Shown piece after piece: positions 8,633-18,406 of a DNA stretch of 64,000 nt; positions within the stretch are counted from its first letter, which is position 1, and every line of letters begins with the position of its first letter. A program made the translations under genes and the position numbers. Below the pieces are notes generated by a model, which was not told the DNA's origin, made no database searches, and saw only the letters and a list, made by a program, of their open reading frames with translations. This DNA is from Candidatus Delongbacteria bacterium (lineage in GTDB: Bacteria; CAIWAD01): assembly GCA_020634015.1 (NCBI GenBank), contig JACKCN010000004.1, forward strand, positions 62,001 through 126,000, written 5' to 3'.

Positions 8633-11248
8633 ATGGCCACTCCCCGCCCGTCCGTCGACTTCCAGCTGATCGAGGATCACATCCTGCCGCGGGTCAACAA
8701 CCCGGGCCGCTACATCGGCGGCGAACTGAACCGCATCGTCAAGGACTGGGACCGCGCCGAGGTGCGCCTGGCCCTCTGTTTTCCCGATGTCTACGAGATC
8801 GGGATGAGCTACACGGTGGGCTTCGGCATTCTGTACAAGCTGGTCAACGCCCTCGATTTCGCCCTGGCCGAGCGGGTCTACGCTCCCTGGACCGACATGG
8901 AGGCGCGCCTGCGCGAGCACGGCCAGCCGATCTACTCGCTGGAAAGCCGCCATGCGCTGAGCGAGTTCCAGGTGGTGGGCTTCACCCTGCAGTACGAGAT
9001 GCACTACACCAACATCCTGACCATGCTGGATCTGGCCGGCATTCCCCAGCGGGCCGAGGAGCGCGGCGAGGAGGATCCCTTCGTGATCGTGGGTGGTCCC
9101 TGCGCCTACAACTGCGAAGCCGCGGCCGACTTCTTCGACTGCGTGCTGGCCGGCGATGGCGAGCGCGCCCTGCCGCGTTTCCTGCAGCTCGTGCGTGAGA
9201 CGCGCGGACTGCCCCGGCTGGAACGGCTGAAGATCTTCGCCAAGGAAGAAAATGTCTACGTGCCCCAGTTCTATCGCTCGACCTGGGGCCAGGACGACAA
9301 CGGCCTCCAGCGTTTTCTGGGCATGGAACGCACCCAGCCCGAGGCGCGCGAGAAGGTGATGCCCGCGCTGATCGACGACCTGGACCCGGCCAACTACCCG
9401 GATGAACCGCTGGTGCCCATCATCGAGGCCACCTTCACGCGCCTCTCCGTCGAGGTGATGCGTGGCTGCAGCCGGGGTTGCCGCTTCTGCCACGCGGGCA
9501 TGGTCTACCGCCCCGTGCGCCAGCGCAAGCCCGAGGATGTGCTGGCCCAGGCGCGCAAGAGTCTGGAGAAGACGGGCTTCAAGGAAGTCTCGCTGCTCTC
9601 GCTCAGCACGGGCGACTACGAGCCCCTGGCCGAGTTCCTGGACACGGCGCTGGACGAGTTCACCGCCAGTGACACGGCCATCAGTTTTCCCAGCCTGCGC
9701 ACCGAGATGTTCACTCCGCGCATGGCCCAGGCCGCCAGTTCCATGCGTACCTCGGGCATGACCTTCGCACCCGAGGCGGGCACCGAGCGCCTGCGTGCGA
9801 TCATCAACAAGGGCAACACGGACGAGGATCTCTATGCCGCCGTGCGCACGGCCTTCGAGTACGGCTGGCGCAGCATCAAGCTCTATTTCATGATCGGGCT
9901 GCCCTTCGAGACCGACGACGATGTGCGCGGCATCGTGGACACGGCCAACACGGTAGTCCGCATCGGCCGCCAGTTCGGCAAGGTCAAGGTCAAGGCGGCG
10001 GTCAGCCCGCACAGCCCCAAGGCCAACACGCCCTTCCAGTGGTTCGGCCAGCCCACCATCGAGGAGTTTCACCACAAGGTGGCCGTGTTGCGCGCCCATC
10101 GCCGCGAGAAGGAAGTCCATCTGGACTGGCGTGATCCCGAAGTCAGTTTCGTCGAAGACGCCCTGGGGCGCGGCGATCGCCGGATCAGCCGCGTGATCCA
10201 GCGTGCCTGGCAGCTGGGTGCGCGTTTTGACGCCTGGACCAGCGAGTTCAACTACGATCTCTGGGTCAAGGCTTTTGAGGACTGCGGTCTGACCATGGCC
10301 GAATTCACGCGCGAGCGGGCCGAGGACGAGGTGTTGCCCTGGGAGCACACCAGCGGGCACCTGAGCAAGCGCTGGCTGCTGAAGAGCTGGCACCAGGCCA
10401 AGCTGGAAGTCTGGAAACCCGACTGCCGCGAGAGCAACTGCACCGCCTGCGGCGCCTGCACGCCCGCGATGGTCAAGAAGGTGGTGGGCAGCCTGACCCC
10501 CATCGGCGAGCGCTCGGACGAGCGTCTGAAGGCCCGCGACAACGTGGTCAAGCGTTCGCGCGAGCTGCCCACCGCGCGCCACACCCTGCGCATCACCTAC
10601 CGCAAGGAAGGGGTGGCCCGTTTCGTGGGGCACCTGGACCTGCTGGAACACATGACCCGCGCGCTGGGCATCGTCAAGGCCCCGGTGGCCTGGACCCAGG
10701 GTTTCAGCCCGCGGATGAGGCTCAATTTCGGCCCGCCCCTGCCGTTGGGCTGGGTCGGCTCGAACGAGGTGCTGGACATCGAGCTGGCCGAGCCCTGGAC
10801 GGATGTCGAGCGGCTCTTCGCCCACATGCCCGAAGGTCTCGTGCTGGGCAGCTGGTCCTTCAGCGAAAACAAACTGCCCACCGTGGCCGGGCGCTTCGGG
10901 CGCCAGCAGCTGGGACTGGTCAGCAATTCCCCCGGGGAGCTGGAGCGGCACCTGGAGGAGCTTCAGGGGCTTGAGTCCTATATTGTGCCCCGCGAACGAA
11001 AAGGCCGCCGCACCGACGTGGATCTGCGCCCATTCTACCTGGGGCATTCGCGCCTGGATCCGGCGGATCCCGCCAGCTGCGGAGCGTCCCTGCTGGTGGA
11101 TCTGGCCATCGTGGAAGGACGCAGCGCCCGCCCCGAGGAACTGCTGGGCGGCCCGGACTCGGCCCTGCTGCCGGAACGGGTCGTGCGCCTGGAGCAGTTT
11201 CTGGACCGGGACGGCCAATGGATCCGTCCGCTTGAGGAGTGTTCATGA
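8633..11248 (+). CDS. Fused B12-domain radical SAM protein (TIGR03960) with TIGR03936/DUF2344 domain
   Basis: An 871-residue protein. The N-terminal part resembles a cobalamin-binding-type Rossmann domain; the radical SAM core carries the 4Fe-4S motif C279-x3-C283-x2-C286 (RGCSRGCRFC). A CTACGAC cysteine cluster lies near residue 602. The C-terminal domain (about 650-860; RFVGHLDLLEHMTRAL, FSPRMRLNFGPPLPLGW) is the DUF2344 domain usually found fused to, or next to, this family. The substrate is unknown. The ATG at 8633 is chosen for the strong AGGAGG 6 nt upstream. Its stop overlaps the dxs start as ATGA, so the two are translationally coupled. Confidence 0.88.
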   Translation: MATPRPSVDFQLIEDHILPRVNNPGRYIGGELNRIVKDWDRAEVRLALCFPDVYEIGMSYTVGFGILYKLVNALDFALAERVYAPWTDMEARLREHGQPIYSLESRHALSEFQVVGFTLQYEMHYTNILTMLDLAGIPQRAEERGEEDPFVIVGGPCAYNCEAAADFFDCVLAGDGERALPRFLQLVRETRGLPRLERLKIFAKEENVYVPQFYRSTWGQDDNGLQRFLGMERTQPEAREKVMPALIDDLDPANYPDEPLVPIIEATFTRLSVEVMRGCSRGCRFCHAGMVYRPVRQRKPEDVLAQARKSLEKTGFKEVSLLSLSTGDYEPLAEFLDTALDEFTASDTAISFPSLRTEMFTPRMAQAASSMRTSGMTFAPEAGTERLRAIINKGNTDEDLYAAVRTAFEYGWRSIKLYFMIGLPFETDDDVRGIVDTANTVVRIGRQFGKVKVKAAVSPHSPKANTPFQWFGQPTIEEFHHKVAVLRAHRREKEVHLDWRDPEVSFVEDALGRGDRRISRVIQRAWQLGARFDAWTSEFNYDLWVKAFEDCGLTMAEFTRERAEDEVLPWEHTSGHLSKRWLLKSWHQAKLEVWKPDCRESNCTACGACTPAMVKKVVGSLTPIGERSDERLKARDNVVKRSRELPTARHTLRITYRKEGVARFVGHLDLLEHMTRALGIVKAPVAWTQGFSPRMRLNFGPPLPLGWVGSNEVLDIELAEPWTDVERLFAHMPEGLVLGSWSFSENKLPTVAGRFGRQQLGLVSNSPGELERHLEELQGLESYIVPRERKGRRTDVDLRPFYLGHSRLDPADPASCGASLLVDLAIVEGRSARPEELLGGPDSALLPERVVRLEQFLDRDGQWIRPLEECS

Positions 11249-13179
11249 ATCGCATCATCGACCGCATCAATTCGCCGGCCGATCTGAAACTGCTGTCCGA
11301 CGAGGCCCTGCTGGGTGCCTGCAAGGAGCTGCGCGAGTACGTGGTGGAAACCATCACGCGCGTCGGCGGCCACCTGGGTGCCAGTCTGGGCGTGGTGGAA
11401 CTGACCGTGGCCCTGCACAAGGTCTACGACAGCCCCACCGACGTCTTCTGCTGGGACGTGGGGCATCAGGGGTACATCCACAAGGTGCTCACGGGGCGCC
11501 GTGACCAGCTGCCCACCATTCGCCAGTACAAGGGTCTGAGTCCCTTCCTCAAGCGCGAGGAAAGCCCCCACGACCACTTCGGCGCCGGACATGCCAGCAC
11601 CTCGATTTCGGCCGCCGTGGGCTTCGCCGAGATCCGCGATCGCATGCAGCAGGACCACCACGTGGTGGCGATCATCGGCGACGGCTCCATGACCGGTGGG
11701 CTGGCCTTCGAAGCGCTCAACAACGCGGGCAACAGCGACAGCGACCTGCTGGTGATCCTCAACGACAACAACATGTCCATCAGCCCCAACGTGGGCGGCC
11801 TCTCGCGCTACATGACCGAAGCCAGCACCAGCCCCATGCTCAATCGCATGCGAGACATGGTGTACGACCTGATGGGCAAGCTGCCCAAGGGTGGCGACAA
11901 GCTGGCCCGTGAACTGGCCAGCCGCTTCGAAGACAGCGCACGCAACATGGTCGTCTCGGGCATGTTCTTCACCGACATGGGCTTCCGCTATTTCGGCCCC
12001 ATCGACGGACACGACCTGCACGAGATGATTCACGTGCTGAACCGGATGAAGACCATCAAGGGTCCCAAGCTGCTGCATGTGATCACCGAGAAGGGGCGCG
12101 GCATGCCCGGCAACCGCGAGGACCATCTCAAGCATCACGCGGTGGGTGGCAAGATCAAACCGGCGATGCCCGCTCACATCGAACGCCCGCAGCGTCCCAC
12201 GGCTCCCGGTTACAACGACCTGCTGCCCGACCTTCTGCGTCCACTGATCGAATCGGACGCGCGCTTCGTGGCGGTGACCGCCGCCATGAGCGAAGGCACG
12301 GGCCTGGCCAAGCTGGAGAAGACCCATCCGAGGGGCGTGATCGACGTGGGCATCGCCGAAGGACACGCGGTGACCTTCGCCGCCGGTCTGGCCGCGGGCG
12401 GGGGACGGCCGGTGGTCTGCATCTATTCCACCTTCCTGCAGCGCGCCATCGATCACATCGTGCACGATTGTGCGATCCAGAAGCTGCCCGTGATCTTCAC
12501 CCTTGACCGGGCGGGTCTGGTGGGCGCCGACGGCCCCACGCATCACGGTTCCTACGATCTCAGCTACCTGCCGATGATTCCCAACATGGTGGTGGCCGCC
12601 CCGCGCGACGGCAACGAGTTCCGCGACCTGCTGGAGACGGCCACTCACTGGGACAAAGGCCCCTTCGCGATCCGCTACCCCAAGGACAACAGTTATCACT
12701 TCGATCCCGACTCGCCCGCGCGTCATCTGCCCGTGGGCAGCTGGGTCGAACTGCGCGGCGGAGCCGACCTCTGCCTGGTGGCCGTGGGCAGCATGGTCGA
12801 GGAAGCCCTCGAATGTGCCACGCTGCTGGAAGCACAGGGCATTTCCGCGGAAGTGGTCAATGCGCGCTTCGTCAAGCCCATGGACCAGGCCATGATCGAA
12901 CGTCTGGCATCCAGCCACTCCTGGATCGTGAGCGTGGAAGAAAACAGCGAAGTCAACGGCTTCGGCGCCCAGTTCCTGGCGCGCCTGAATGCAGCAGGAT
13001 ACACGGGGCGCTTCAGCCTGGCCGGCATTCCCGACCGTTTCATCGAACACGGCGACCGTCAGATCCTGCTGGACCTGGCTGGTCTGACCGGTGGGCGCCT
13101 GGCCGCCCGCCTGCTTGAGGAGGCCGCAACCCGGCCCACCCGCGAGGTCCGCAGCGAAGAGGCGGGTCTGCAACTGTGA
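11245..13179 (+). CDS. dxs: 1-deoxy-D-xylulose-5-phosphate synthase
   Basis: A 644-residue thiamine-diphosphate enzyme that condenses pyruvate and glyceraldehyde-3-phosphate in the first step of the non-mevalonate isoprenoid pathway. Visible signatures are HQGYIHK early on, the ThDP/Mg motif GDGSMTGG (G145-D146-G147) running to NDNNMSIS, the catalytic glutamate E372 in VGIAEGHAVTFAAGLA, and GLVGADGPTHHGSYD in the transketolase-like domain. The length is normal. The ATG at 11245 is preferred over a GTG two codons earlier because AGGAG sits 5 nt before it. It overlaps the upstream radical SAM gene by 4 nt. Confidence 0.97.
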   Translation: MNRIIDRINSPADLKLLSDEALLGACKELREYVVETITRVGGHLGASLGVVELTVALHKVYDSPTDVFCWDVGHQGYIHKVLTGRRDQLPTIRQYKGLSPFLKREESPHDHFGAGHASTSISAAVGFAEIRDRMQQDHHVVAIIGDGSMTGGLAFEALNNAGNSDSDLLVILNDNNMSISPNVGGLSRYMTEASTSPMLNRMRDMVYDLMGKLPKGGDKLARELASRFEDSARNMVVSGMFFTDMGFRYFGPIDGHDLHEMIHVLNRMKTIKGPKLLHVITEKGRGMPGNREDHLKHHAVGGKIKPAMPAHIERPQRPTAPGYNDLLPDLLRPLIESDARFVAVTAAMSEGTGLAKLEKTHPRGVIDVGIAEGHAVTFAAGLAAGGGRPVVCIYSTFLQRAIDHIVHDCAIQKLPVIFTLDRAGLVGADGPTHHGSYDLSYLPMIPNMVVAAPRDGNEFRDLLETATHWDKGPFAIRYPKDNSYHFDPDSPARHLPVGSWVELRGGADLCLVAVGSMVEEALECATLLEAQGISAEVVNARFVKPMDQAMIERLASSHSWIVSVEENSEVNGFGAQFLARLNAAGYTGRFSLAGIPDRFIEHGDRQILLDLAGLTGGRLAARLLEEAATRPTREVRSEEAGLQL

Positions 13180-13279
13180 GTCGTCATTCTCGCCGACACT
13201 GACATGACACGGACGGCCGGGCCCCGCGGGATTCCGGCCGGTCGTGCTCCATGGGGTCGAGCACATTTTCAGGAGCATC

Positions 13280-14779
13280 ATGCGCGCAGCATTCACGAGC
13301 GTCGGTCTGGGCAAGCTGAAGACCGACCTGTATGTCCTGCCGGTCTTCAAGGACCTGGCACCCGATGCAACCAGCCTCGGCCAGCTGGCGGCCTTCGGCA
13401 TTTCCGGCCGCCTTTCCGGTGCCGATTTTCGCGGCAATGTCGGAGAACGGCTGCTGCTCTTTCCGGCCGGCAAGTCCACGATTGCCCGTGTGATGCTGCT
13501 GGGGCTGGGCGAGAGCAAGGATTTCACGGCCCAGGTCTGGCGTGAGACAGTGGGCGAGCTGGGCATCTGGCTTCAGGGCCGCGAACTGGCCGACTGCGTG
13601 CTCGAACTGCCCGCGCTCGAAACGGGTCCCGAAGCCGGGCAGCTGGCCATGGGCGCCGGCAAGAGCCTGGGCTTGGGCGCCTTCACCTTCGATCATCATC
13701 GCAGTGGGGGCACACAGAAGGGCAAGGGGCTGTCCAGCTGCTCCCTGCGCGCCGGTGGCAAACGCCAGTCCGCGCTGGAAGCCGCCTTCCTGCAGGCGCT
13801 GGTGCTGGCGGAAGGCGCCAACACGGCCCGGACTCTGGCCAGCGAGCCGGGCAATCTGGCCACCCCGGTCTGGCTGGGGCAGCAGGCCAGGCGCATCGCC
13901 AAAGCCGCAGGTTCCAGCGTGTCGGTCACCGTGTTCGACGAGGCCAAGCTGAAGAGCCTGGGGTGTGGCGGCATTCTGGGTGTGGGGCAGGGCAGCCGCC
14001 AGCCCAGCACCATGAGCGTGTTCCATTACACGTGCGGCAACCCCAAGGCGCCCACGGTGGCCTTCGTGGGCAAGGGTGTCACCTTCGATACCGGCGGCAT
14101 CAGCATCAAGCCCGCGCTCAACATGGAAGACATGAAGTACGACATGTGCGGAGCGGCGGCCGTCTTCGGGCTGTTTTCCGTGATCCACCAGCTCAAGCCG
14201 AAGGTCAACGTGGTGGGTGTGGTGCCCAGCGCCGAGAACATGCCCGACGGCAACGCGCTGCGCCCGGGTGACATCATTCGCCTGTTCAACGGCAAGACCG
14301 TGGAAGTCCTGAACACCGACGCCGAAGGCCGCCTGCTGCTGGCCGACGCCATCGCCTGGGTCGAGAAGACACATTCGCCCGATGCGATCGTGGACTTCGC
14401 CACCCTCACCGGGGCGATGCTGATCTGTCTGGGCCGCGAGATGAGCGGCGTCTTCGGCAACGACCCCGGCCTGCTGGATGCGGTGGTCGAGGCGGGCACC
14501 TGTTCCGGTGATCTCTGCTGGCCCCTGCCCCTGACCGAGCCCTACTGCCGGATGGTCAAGTCCAAGGTGGCCGACATCCGCAACCACACCAACTCCCGCG
14601 AAGGCGGATCGATCACCGCGGCGGCCTTCCTCAAGGAAGCCCTGATGGAGAACACGCCCTGGGTGCACGTGGACATCGCGGGCACCGCCACACGCAACGT
14701 CAACCGCGAAGGCTGTGTGCCGGGCGCGACCGGCGTGGGTGTCCATCTGGCCTTCGAGCTGCTGAAACATTTTGAATAG
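13280..14779 (+). CDS. pepA: Leucyl aminopeptidase (peptidase family M17)
   Basis: A 499-residue cytosolic metallo-aminopeptidase. The C-terminal catalytic domain carries FVGKGVTFDTGGISIKP (metal ligands and the catalytic lysine region) and the M17 signature NTDAEGRL at 345-352. The N-terminal about 170 residues form the macro-like domain typical of the family. The ATG at 13280 has AGGAG 4 nt upstream; a longer in-frame start at 13244 is less likely. The gene follows dxs after about 100 nt and its end overlaps the PHP gene by 8 nt. A DNA-binding role, as in E. coli PepA, cannot be judged here. Confidence 0.95.
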   Translation: MRAAFTSVGLGKLKTDLYVLPVFKDLAPDATSLGQLAAFGISGRLSGADFRGNVGERLLLFPAGKSTIARVMLLGLGESKDFTAQVWRETVGELGIWLQGRELADCVLELPALETGPEAGQLAMGAGKSLGLGAFTFDHHRSGGTQKGKGLSSCSLRAGGKRQSALEAAFLQALVLAEGANTARTLASEPGNLATPVWLGQQARRIAKAAGSSVSVTVFDEAKLKSLGCGGILGVGQGSRQPSTMSVFHYTCGNPKAPTVAFVGKGVTFDTGGISIKPALNMEDMKYDMCGAAAVFGLFSVIHQLKPKVNVVGVVPSAENMPDGNALRPGDIIRLFNGKTVEVLNTDAEGRLLLADAIAWVEKTHSPDAIVDFATLTGAMLICLGREMSGVFGNDPGLLDAVVEAGTCSGDLCWPLPLTEPYCRMVKSKVADIRNHTNSREGGSITAAAFLKEALMENTPWVHVDIAGTATRNVNREGCVPGATGVGVHLAFELLKHFE

Positions 14780-15686
14780 GCGGCACGACGCGCCCCCGAA
14801 GCTCTGGGTGGATCTGCACCTGCATTCCACCTTTTCCGATGGGCATCTTCCCGTGCATCTGCTGGCCGACACGGTTGCCCGCGCGGGAGTGAAACTGGCG
14901 GCGCTCAGCGATCACGATACACTGGAAGGCGTGCCCCTCTTTCGCAGGGCCTGTCGCCGTCTGGGCGTGGCCACGCTGAGTGCGGTGGAGATCAGCACCC
15001 TGCATCGCGGCCCCTGGGGCGAGAAGGAAGTCCACCTGCTGGCCTATGGGCTGGACGAGGAAGACCCGATCTTCCGTCCCCTGCTGGCCGAAATCCGCGC
15101 AGCCCGGGAGCGCCGTTTTCGCGGCATGGCCACGCTGCTGGCGGAACAGGGCTGTCCGCTGCCCGAGGCGGAACTCGAGAAGCGCTTGGCTCACGGCAAC
15201 GCGGGCCGACCTCACCTGGCCTGGTTGATGATCAAGGCCGGGTATGTGACGAATCTGAACACCGCCTTCGAGCTCTGGCTGGGAGACGGCGCGCCGGCCT
15301 GGCTGCCCAAGGAGGCTCCGGCCACGGTGGAGGTGATCCAGCGGGTGCGTGAACAGGACGGCCTGTCCGTGATCGCTCACCCCGGCAAGACCCTGCCGCC
15401 GGAGGCGCTGCCCTCGCTGCTCGAAGCGGGCGTGGACGGGTTGGAGTGCCTGCACCCTTCCCATTCCAGGGCCACCGCGCGCCGACTGGCGCAGCTGGCG
15501 GCCAGCCACGGACGCTTCCAGACGGCGGGAAGCGACTATCACGGGCGACCGGACCGGCGGGAACCGTACCTGCGGCCGGAGATGACGCTGGAGTCCCTGG
15601 GCGGACCACTGGGCGAGCGCGCACGCGCGGCCCATGCCGCTCCGGCCATGACACACGGTGCCAGGAGCACCACGGGAGCACCATGA
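14772..15686 (+). CDS. PHP-domain phosphoesterase (RNase AM / nucleoside-bisphosphatase type)
   Basis: A 304-residue member of the PHP superfamily: DLHLHSTFSDG at about residue 14, LSDHD near 50, SAVEIS near 72, IAHPGK near 201 and a C-terminal AGSDYHG give the full set of metal ligands. This pattern matches the YciV/RNase AM group, which acts on nucleoside 3',5'-bisphosphates or on 5' ends of RNA. The only start giving a complete domain is a TTG at 14772, inside the end of pepA; the next candidate (GTG near 14808) falls in the first motif. The end overlaps rny as ATGA. Its position beside RNase Y supports a role in RNA turnover. Confidence 0.82.
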   Translation: MNRRHDAPPKLWVDLHLHSTFSDGHLPVHLLADTVARAGVKLAALSDHDTLEGVPLFRRACRRLGVATLSAVEISTLHRGPWGEKEVHLLAYGLDEEDPIFRPLLAEIRAARERRFRGMATLLAEQGCPLPEAELEKRLAHGNAGRPHLAWLMIKAGYVTNLNTAFELWLGDGAPAWLPKEAPATVEVIQRVREQDGLSVIAHPGKTLPPEALPSLLEAGVDGLECLHPSHSRATARRLAQLAASHGRFQTAGSDYHGRPDRREPYLRPEMTLESLGGPLGERARAAHAAPAMTHGARSTTGAP

Positions 15687-17227
15687 ACGAATCGATCTGG
15701 CTGTGGCTGGGAGTGGGCCTGGTGGCCGGCTGCCTGCTGGGCGCGGGTGTGCTGATCTTCCTTGAGAAGCAGCGCCAGCGCTCGGGCAAGGATGTACTGG
15801 AAATGGCTCGCAAGGAAGCTGAAATCCTCAAGAAGGCCGCACTCAACGCGGCCCGCGAAGAATGGGCGCTCAAGGAGCAGAAGCGCAAGGAGCTGCTCAA
15901 GCAGCGCGAGCGCAAGATCACCCAGCACGAGCGCCAGCAGAAGGCCAGCGAGACCGAGATCCGGGCTCAGGCCAAGGTGGCCCAGGAACTGGAAATGCAG
16001 CTCCAGCTGAAGGAGAAGATGCTGGAGCACAAGGAAGAAGAGCAGAAGACCAAGAAGAAGGAGCTCCAGGAGCTGGTGGAAGAACAGCAGCGCCGGCTCG
16101 AGAGCATCGCCTCGTTGAACATGGAAGAGGCGCGCCAGCAGTTGCTGAAACTGGCGGCCCAGCGCTACGAATCGGAAGCCGCCGCCCTGGCCGCCGAGAT
16201 GAAGAACGACGCCCGCGAGAACGCCGGTCGGCTGGCGCGCGAGATCATCACCACGGCCATCGAGAAGCACGCGGCCGAGACCACCTCCGAGGCCACGATC
16301 AAGGAAGTCAGCCTGCCCAACAACCGGATCAAGGGCATGGTGATCGGGCGCGAGGGGCGCAACATCAAGAGCTTTGAACTGATCACGGGCACCAAGATGA
16401 TCGTGGACGAGACACCGGACACGATCCTGATTTCCAGCTTTGACCCGGTCAAGCGCGAAGTGGCCCGCGTGGCTCTGGAAAGTCTGATTCGCAGCCGCAA
16501 CTTCAGTCCGCGCACGGTGGAAGACGCCGTGAAGAAAGCCCAGGCCAAGGTGGACAACCAGATGCGCGACGCGGCCAACAAGGTGCTGCGCGACCTGAAA
16601 CTGAAGGTCCACCCGGATCTGGTGCGCATGTTGGGCCGGCTCAAGTTTCGCACCAGCTATGGCCAGAATGTGCTGGATCACAGCGCCGAAGTGGCACGCA
16701 TCGCCGGAGGCCTGGCCGCCGAGCTGGGCATGGATGTGATGCTGGCCAAGCGGGCCGGTCTGCTGCACGACGTGGGCAAGGCCGATTCCAACGGCAGCGA
16801 CAAGAGCCACGTGACCATCGGGGTGGAAATCTGCCGAAAGGTGCGCGAGCATCCGGTGGTGATCAACGCGATCATGGCTCACCACCAGGAGGCGCCGCCC
16901 ATTGACCCGATCAGCGAGCTGGTGACCGCGGCCGACATCCTGTCCAGCGCCCGTCCCGGCAGCCGCCGCGACAGTGTGGACAGCTACACCAAGCGCGTGG
17001 AAACTCTCGAAGGCATTGCTGACAGCTTCCCGGGGGTATCCCGCGTGTATGCGCTGTATGCGGGGCGCGAGATCCGCGTGATCGTGGAAAGCGAAAAGGT
17101 GAATGATGCGTCGGCCGAGAAGCTGTCCAGCGACATCGCCCAGAAGATCAGCGAGGAAATGGAATTCCCCGGGGCGATCAAGGTGGTCGTGATCCGCGAG
17201 GCGCGCGGCATGGCCATGGCTTCCTGA
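15683..17227 (+). CDS. rny: Ribonuclease Y
   Basis: A 514-residue membrane-anchored endoribonuclease that starts bulk mRNA decay. It has an N-terminal transmembrane segment (about 5-27), a long charged coiled coil (about 30-190), a KH RNA-binding domain (about 207-270, GREGRNIKSFE) and an HD domain with H362-D363 in GLLHDVGK, ending in the characteristic GAIKVVVIREARG tail. The domain order and length are normal for RNase Y. ATG at 15683 with GGGAG 4 nt upstream; the 4-nt overlap with the PHP gene indicates coupling. Confidence 0.97.
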   Translation: MNESIWLWLGVGLVAGCLLGAGVLIFLEKQRQRSGKDVLEMARKEAEILKKAALNAAREEWALKEQKRKELLKQRERKITQHERQQKASETEIRAQAKVAQELEMQLQLKEKMLEHKEEEQKTKKKELQELVEEQQRRLESIASLNMEEARQQLLKLAAQRYESEAAALAAEMKNDARENAGRLAREIITTAIEKHAAETTSEATIKEVSLPNNRIKGMVIGREGRNIKSFELITGTKMIVDETPDTILISSFDPVKREVARVALESLIRSRNFSPRTVEDAVKKAQAKVDNQMRDAANKVLRDLKLKVHPDLVRMLGRLKFRTSYGQNVLDHSAEVARIAGGLAAELGMDVMLAKRAGLLHDVGKADSNGSDKSHVTIGVEICRKVREHPVVINAIMAHHQEAPPIDPISELVTAADILSSARPGSRRDSVDSYTKRVETLEGIADSFPGVSRVYALYAGREIRVIVESEKVNDASAEKLSSDIAQKISEEMEFPGAIKVVVIREARGMAMAS

Positions 17228-17237
17228 CAAATATCAA
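17224..17237. promoter_or_regulatory. FNR-like dyad upstream of mdh
   Basis: CTGAC-AAAT-ATCAA, overlapping the rny stop codon and about 105 nt before the mdh start. It fits the pattern YTGAY-N4-RTCAA found at four other promoter regions in this window. FNR-family regulators recognise TTGAT-N4-ATCAA; binding here is inferred. Confidence 0.4.
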
Positions 17238-17342
17238 GCCGCGTGAGGCGGGCATTCGCCAGTCTCAGCTGTTATCTCAAGGCAACCGGACCGGAACCTC
17301 TGGGCACCGCCCGACGGGTCCGACAAGAAGGAGTGGCAGAGG

Positions 17343-18284
17343 ATGAGCAAGATTACCGTGATCGGCGCCGGCAATGTGGGCGCCACCACCGCCCAGCGTG
17401 CCGCCGAGAAGGGCATCGTCGAACAGGTCGTGCTGATTGACATTCTGGAAGGCATCCCCCAGGGCAAGGCTCTGGACCTGTGGGAAACCGCCCCGATCGA
17501 AGGCTACGACACCCGCGTGGTGGGCAGCAACGACTACGCCGCCACCGCCGGCAGCGATGTGATCATCATGACCGCCGGCCTGGCCCGCAAGCCCGGAATG
17601 AGCCGCGACGACCTGCTGAAGATGAACACCCAGATCGTGCACTCCTGCATCTCCCAGGCCGCCAAGCAGAGCCCCGATGCGGTGATCATCGTGGTGTCCA
17701 ATCCCCTTGACGCCATGACCTATGTGGCCCTCAAGGCCAGCGGCTTCCCGACCCAGCGCGTCTTCGGCATGGCCGGCGTGCTGGACACGGCCCGCTATCG
17801 CAGTTTCATCGCCGAAGCCCTGAACGTGAGCGTGCGCGACGTGCAGGCCCTCGTGCTGGGCGGCCATGGCGATACCATGGTGCCGATGCCCCGTTACACC
17901 ATGATCGGTGGAGTGCCCCTGCCCGAGCTGATGCCCGCCGAGCAGATCGCCCAGATCGTGCAGCGCACGCGCGACGGCGGTGCCGAGATCGTGGGCTACC
18001 TCAAGACCGGCAGCGCCTTCTACGCCCCCAGCGCCGCCGCGGTGGAGATGGCCACCAGCGTGATCCTGAATCAGAATCGCGTGCTGCCCAGCGCCGCCTG
18101 GCTCACCGGCGAGTACGGCGTCAAGGACGTCTACATGGGTGTGCCGCTCAAGATCAGCAAGAATGGCGCCGAGCAGGTGCTGGAACTGAAGCTGGACGCC
18201 ACCGAGCGTGCTCAGTTCGATGCCAGCGTGGACGCCGTGCGCAAGAATCTGGCCGCCGTGCAGACCATGATGGACGCCATGTGA
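17343..18284 (+). CDS. mdh: Malate dehydrogenase (LDH-like type)
   Basis: A 313-residue NAD-dependent enzyme interconverting malate and oxaloacetate in the citric acid cycle. It shows GAGNVG (residues 8-13) for NAD binding, the ARKPGMSRDDLL mobile loop with the substrate-binding arginines, the SNPLDAMT block and the catalytic histidine H175 in GGHGDTMVP. The loop ARKPGMSR (rather than the lactate-type Q) supports malate as substrate. ATG start with AAGGAG 9 nt upstream. It is separated from rny by 115 nt carrying a possible FNR-like site, and is followed by a strong terminator. Confidence 0.96.
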   Translation: MSKITVIGAGNVGATTAQRAAEKGIVEQVVLIDILEGIPQGKALDLWETAPIEGYDTRVVGSNDYAATAGSDVIIMTAGLARKPGMSRDDLLKMNTQIVHSCISQAAKQSPDAVIIVVSNPLDAMTYVALKASGFPTQRVFGMAGVLDTARYRSFIAEALNVSVRDVQALVLGGHGDTMVPMPRYTMIGGVPLPELMPAEQIAQIVQRTRDGGAEIVGYLKTGSAFYAPSAAAVEMATSVILNQNRVLPSAAWLTGEYGVKDVYMGVPLKISKNGAEQVLELKLDATERAQFDASVDAVRKNLAAVQTMMDAM

Positions 18285-18309
18285 TCCTGTTTGCAGTCTG
18301 ACTTCCCAG

Positions 18310-18337
18310 GCGCCACCGGACTTCCGGTGGCGCTTTT
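18310..18337 (+). terminator. Rho-independent terminator of mdh
   Basis: Ten-bp GC-rich arms (GCGCCACCGG and CCGGTGGCGC) around a 4-nt loop, followed by TTTT. Confidence 0.92.
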
Positions 18338-18406
18338 CCTTTGTCCGGATTTCGTGACAGCAGAGGGGACTTGTCCACTGGCTATCCACCTTAGGGTGCT
18401 GCAGCG

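Noticed and set aside
11035..13566. Long minus-strand frame over dxs
   Set aside because: dxs is unmistakable on the plus strand; the antisense frame has no recognisable domain.
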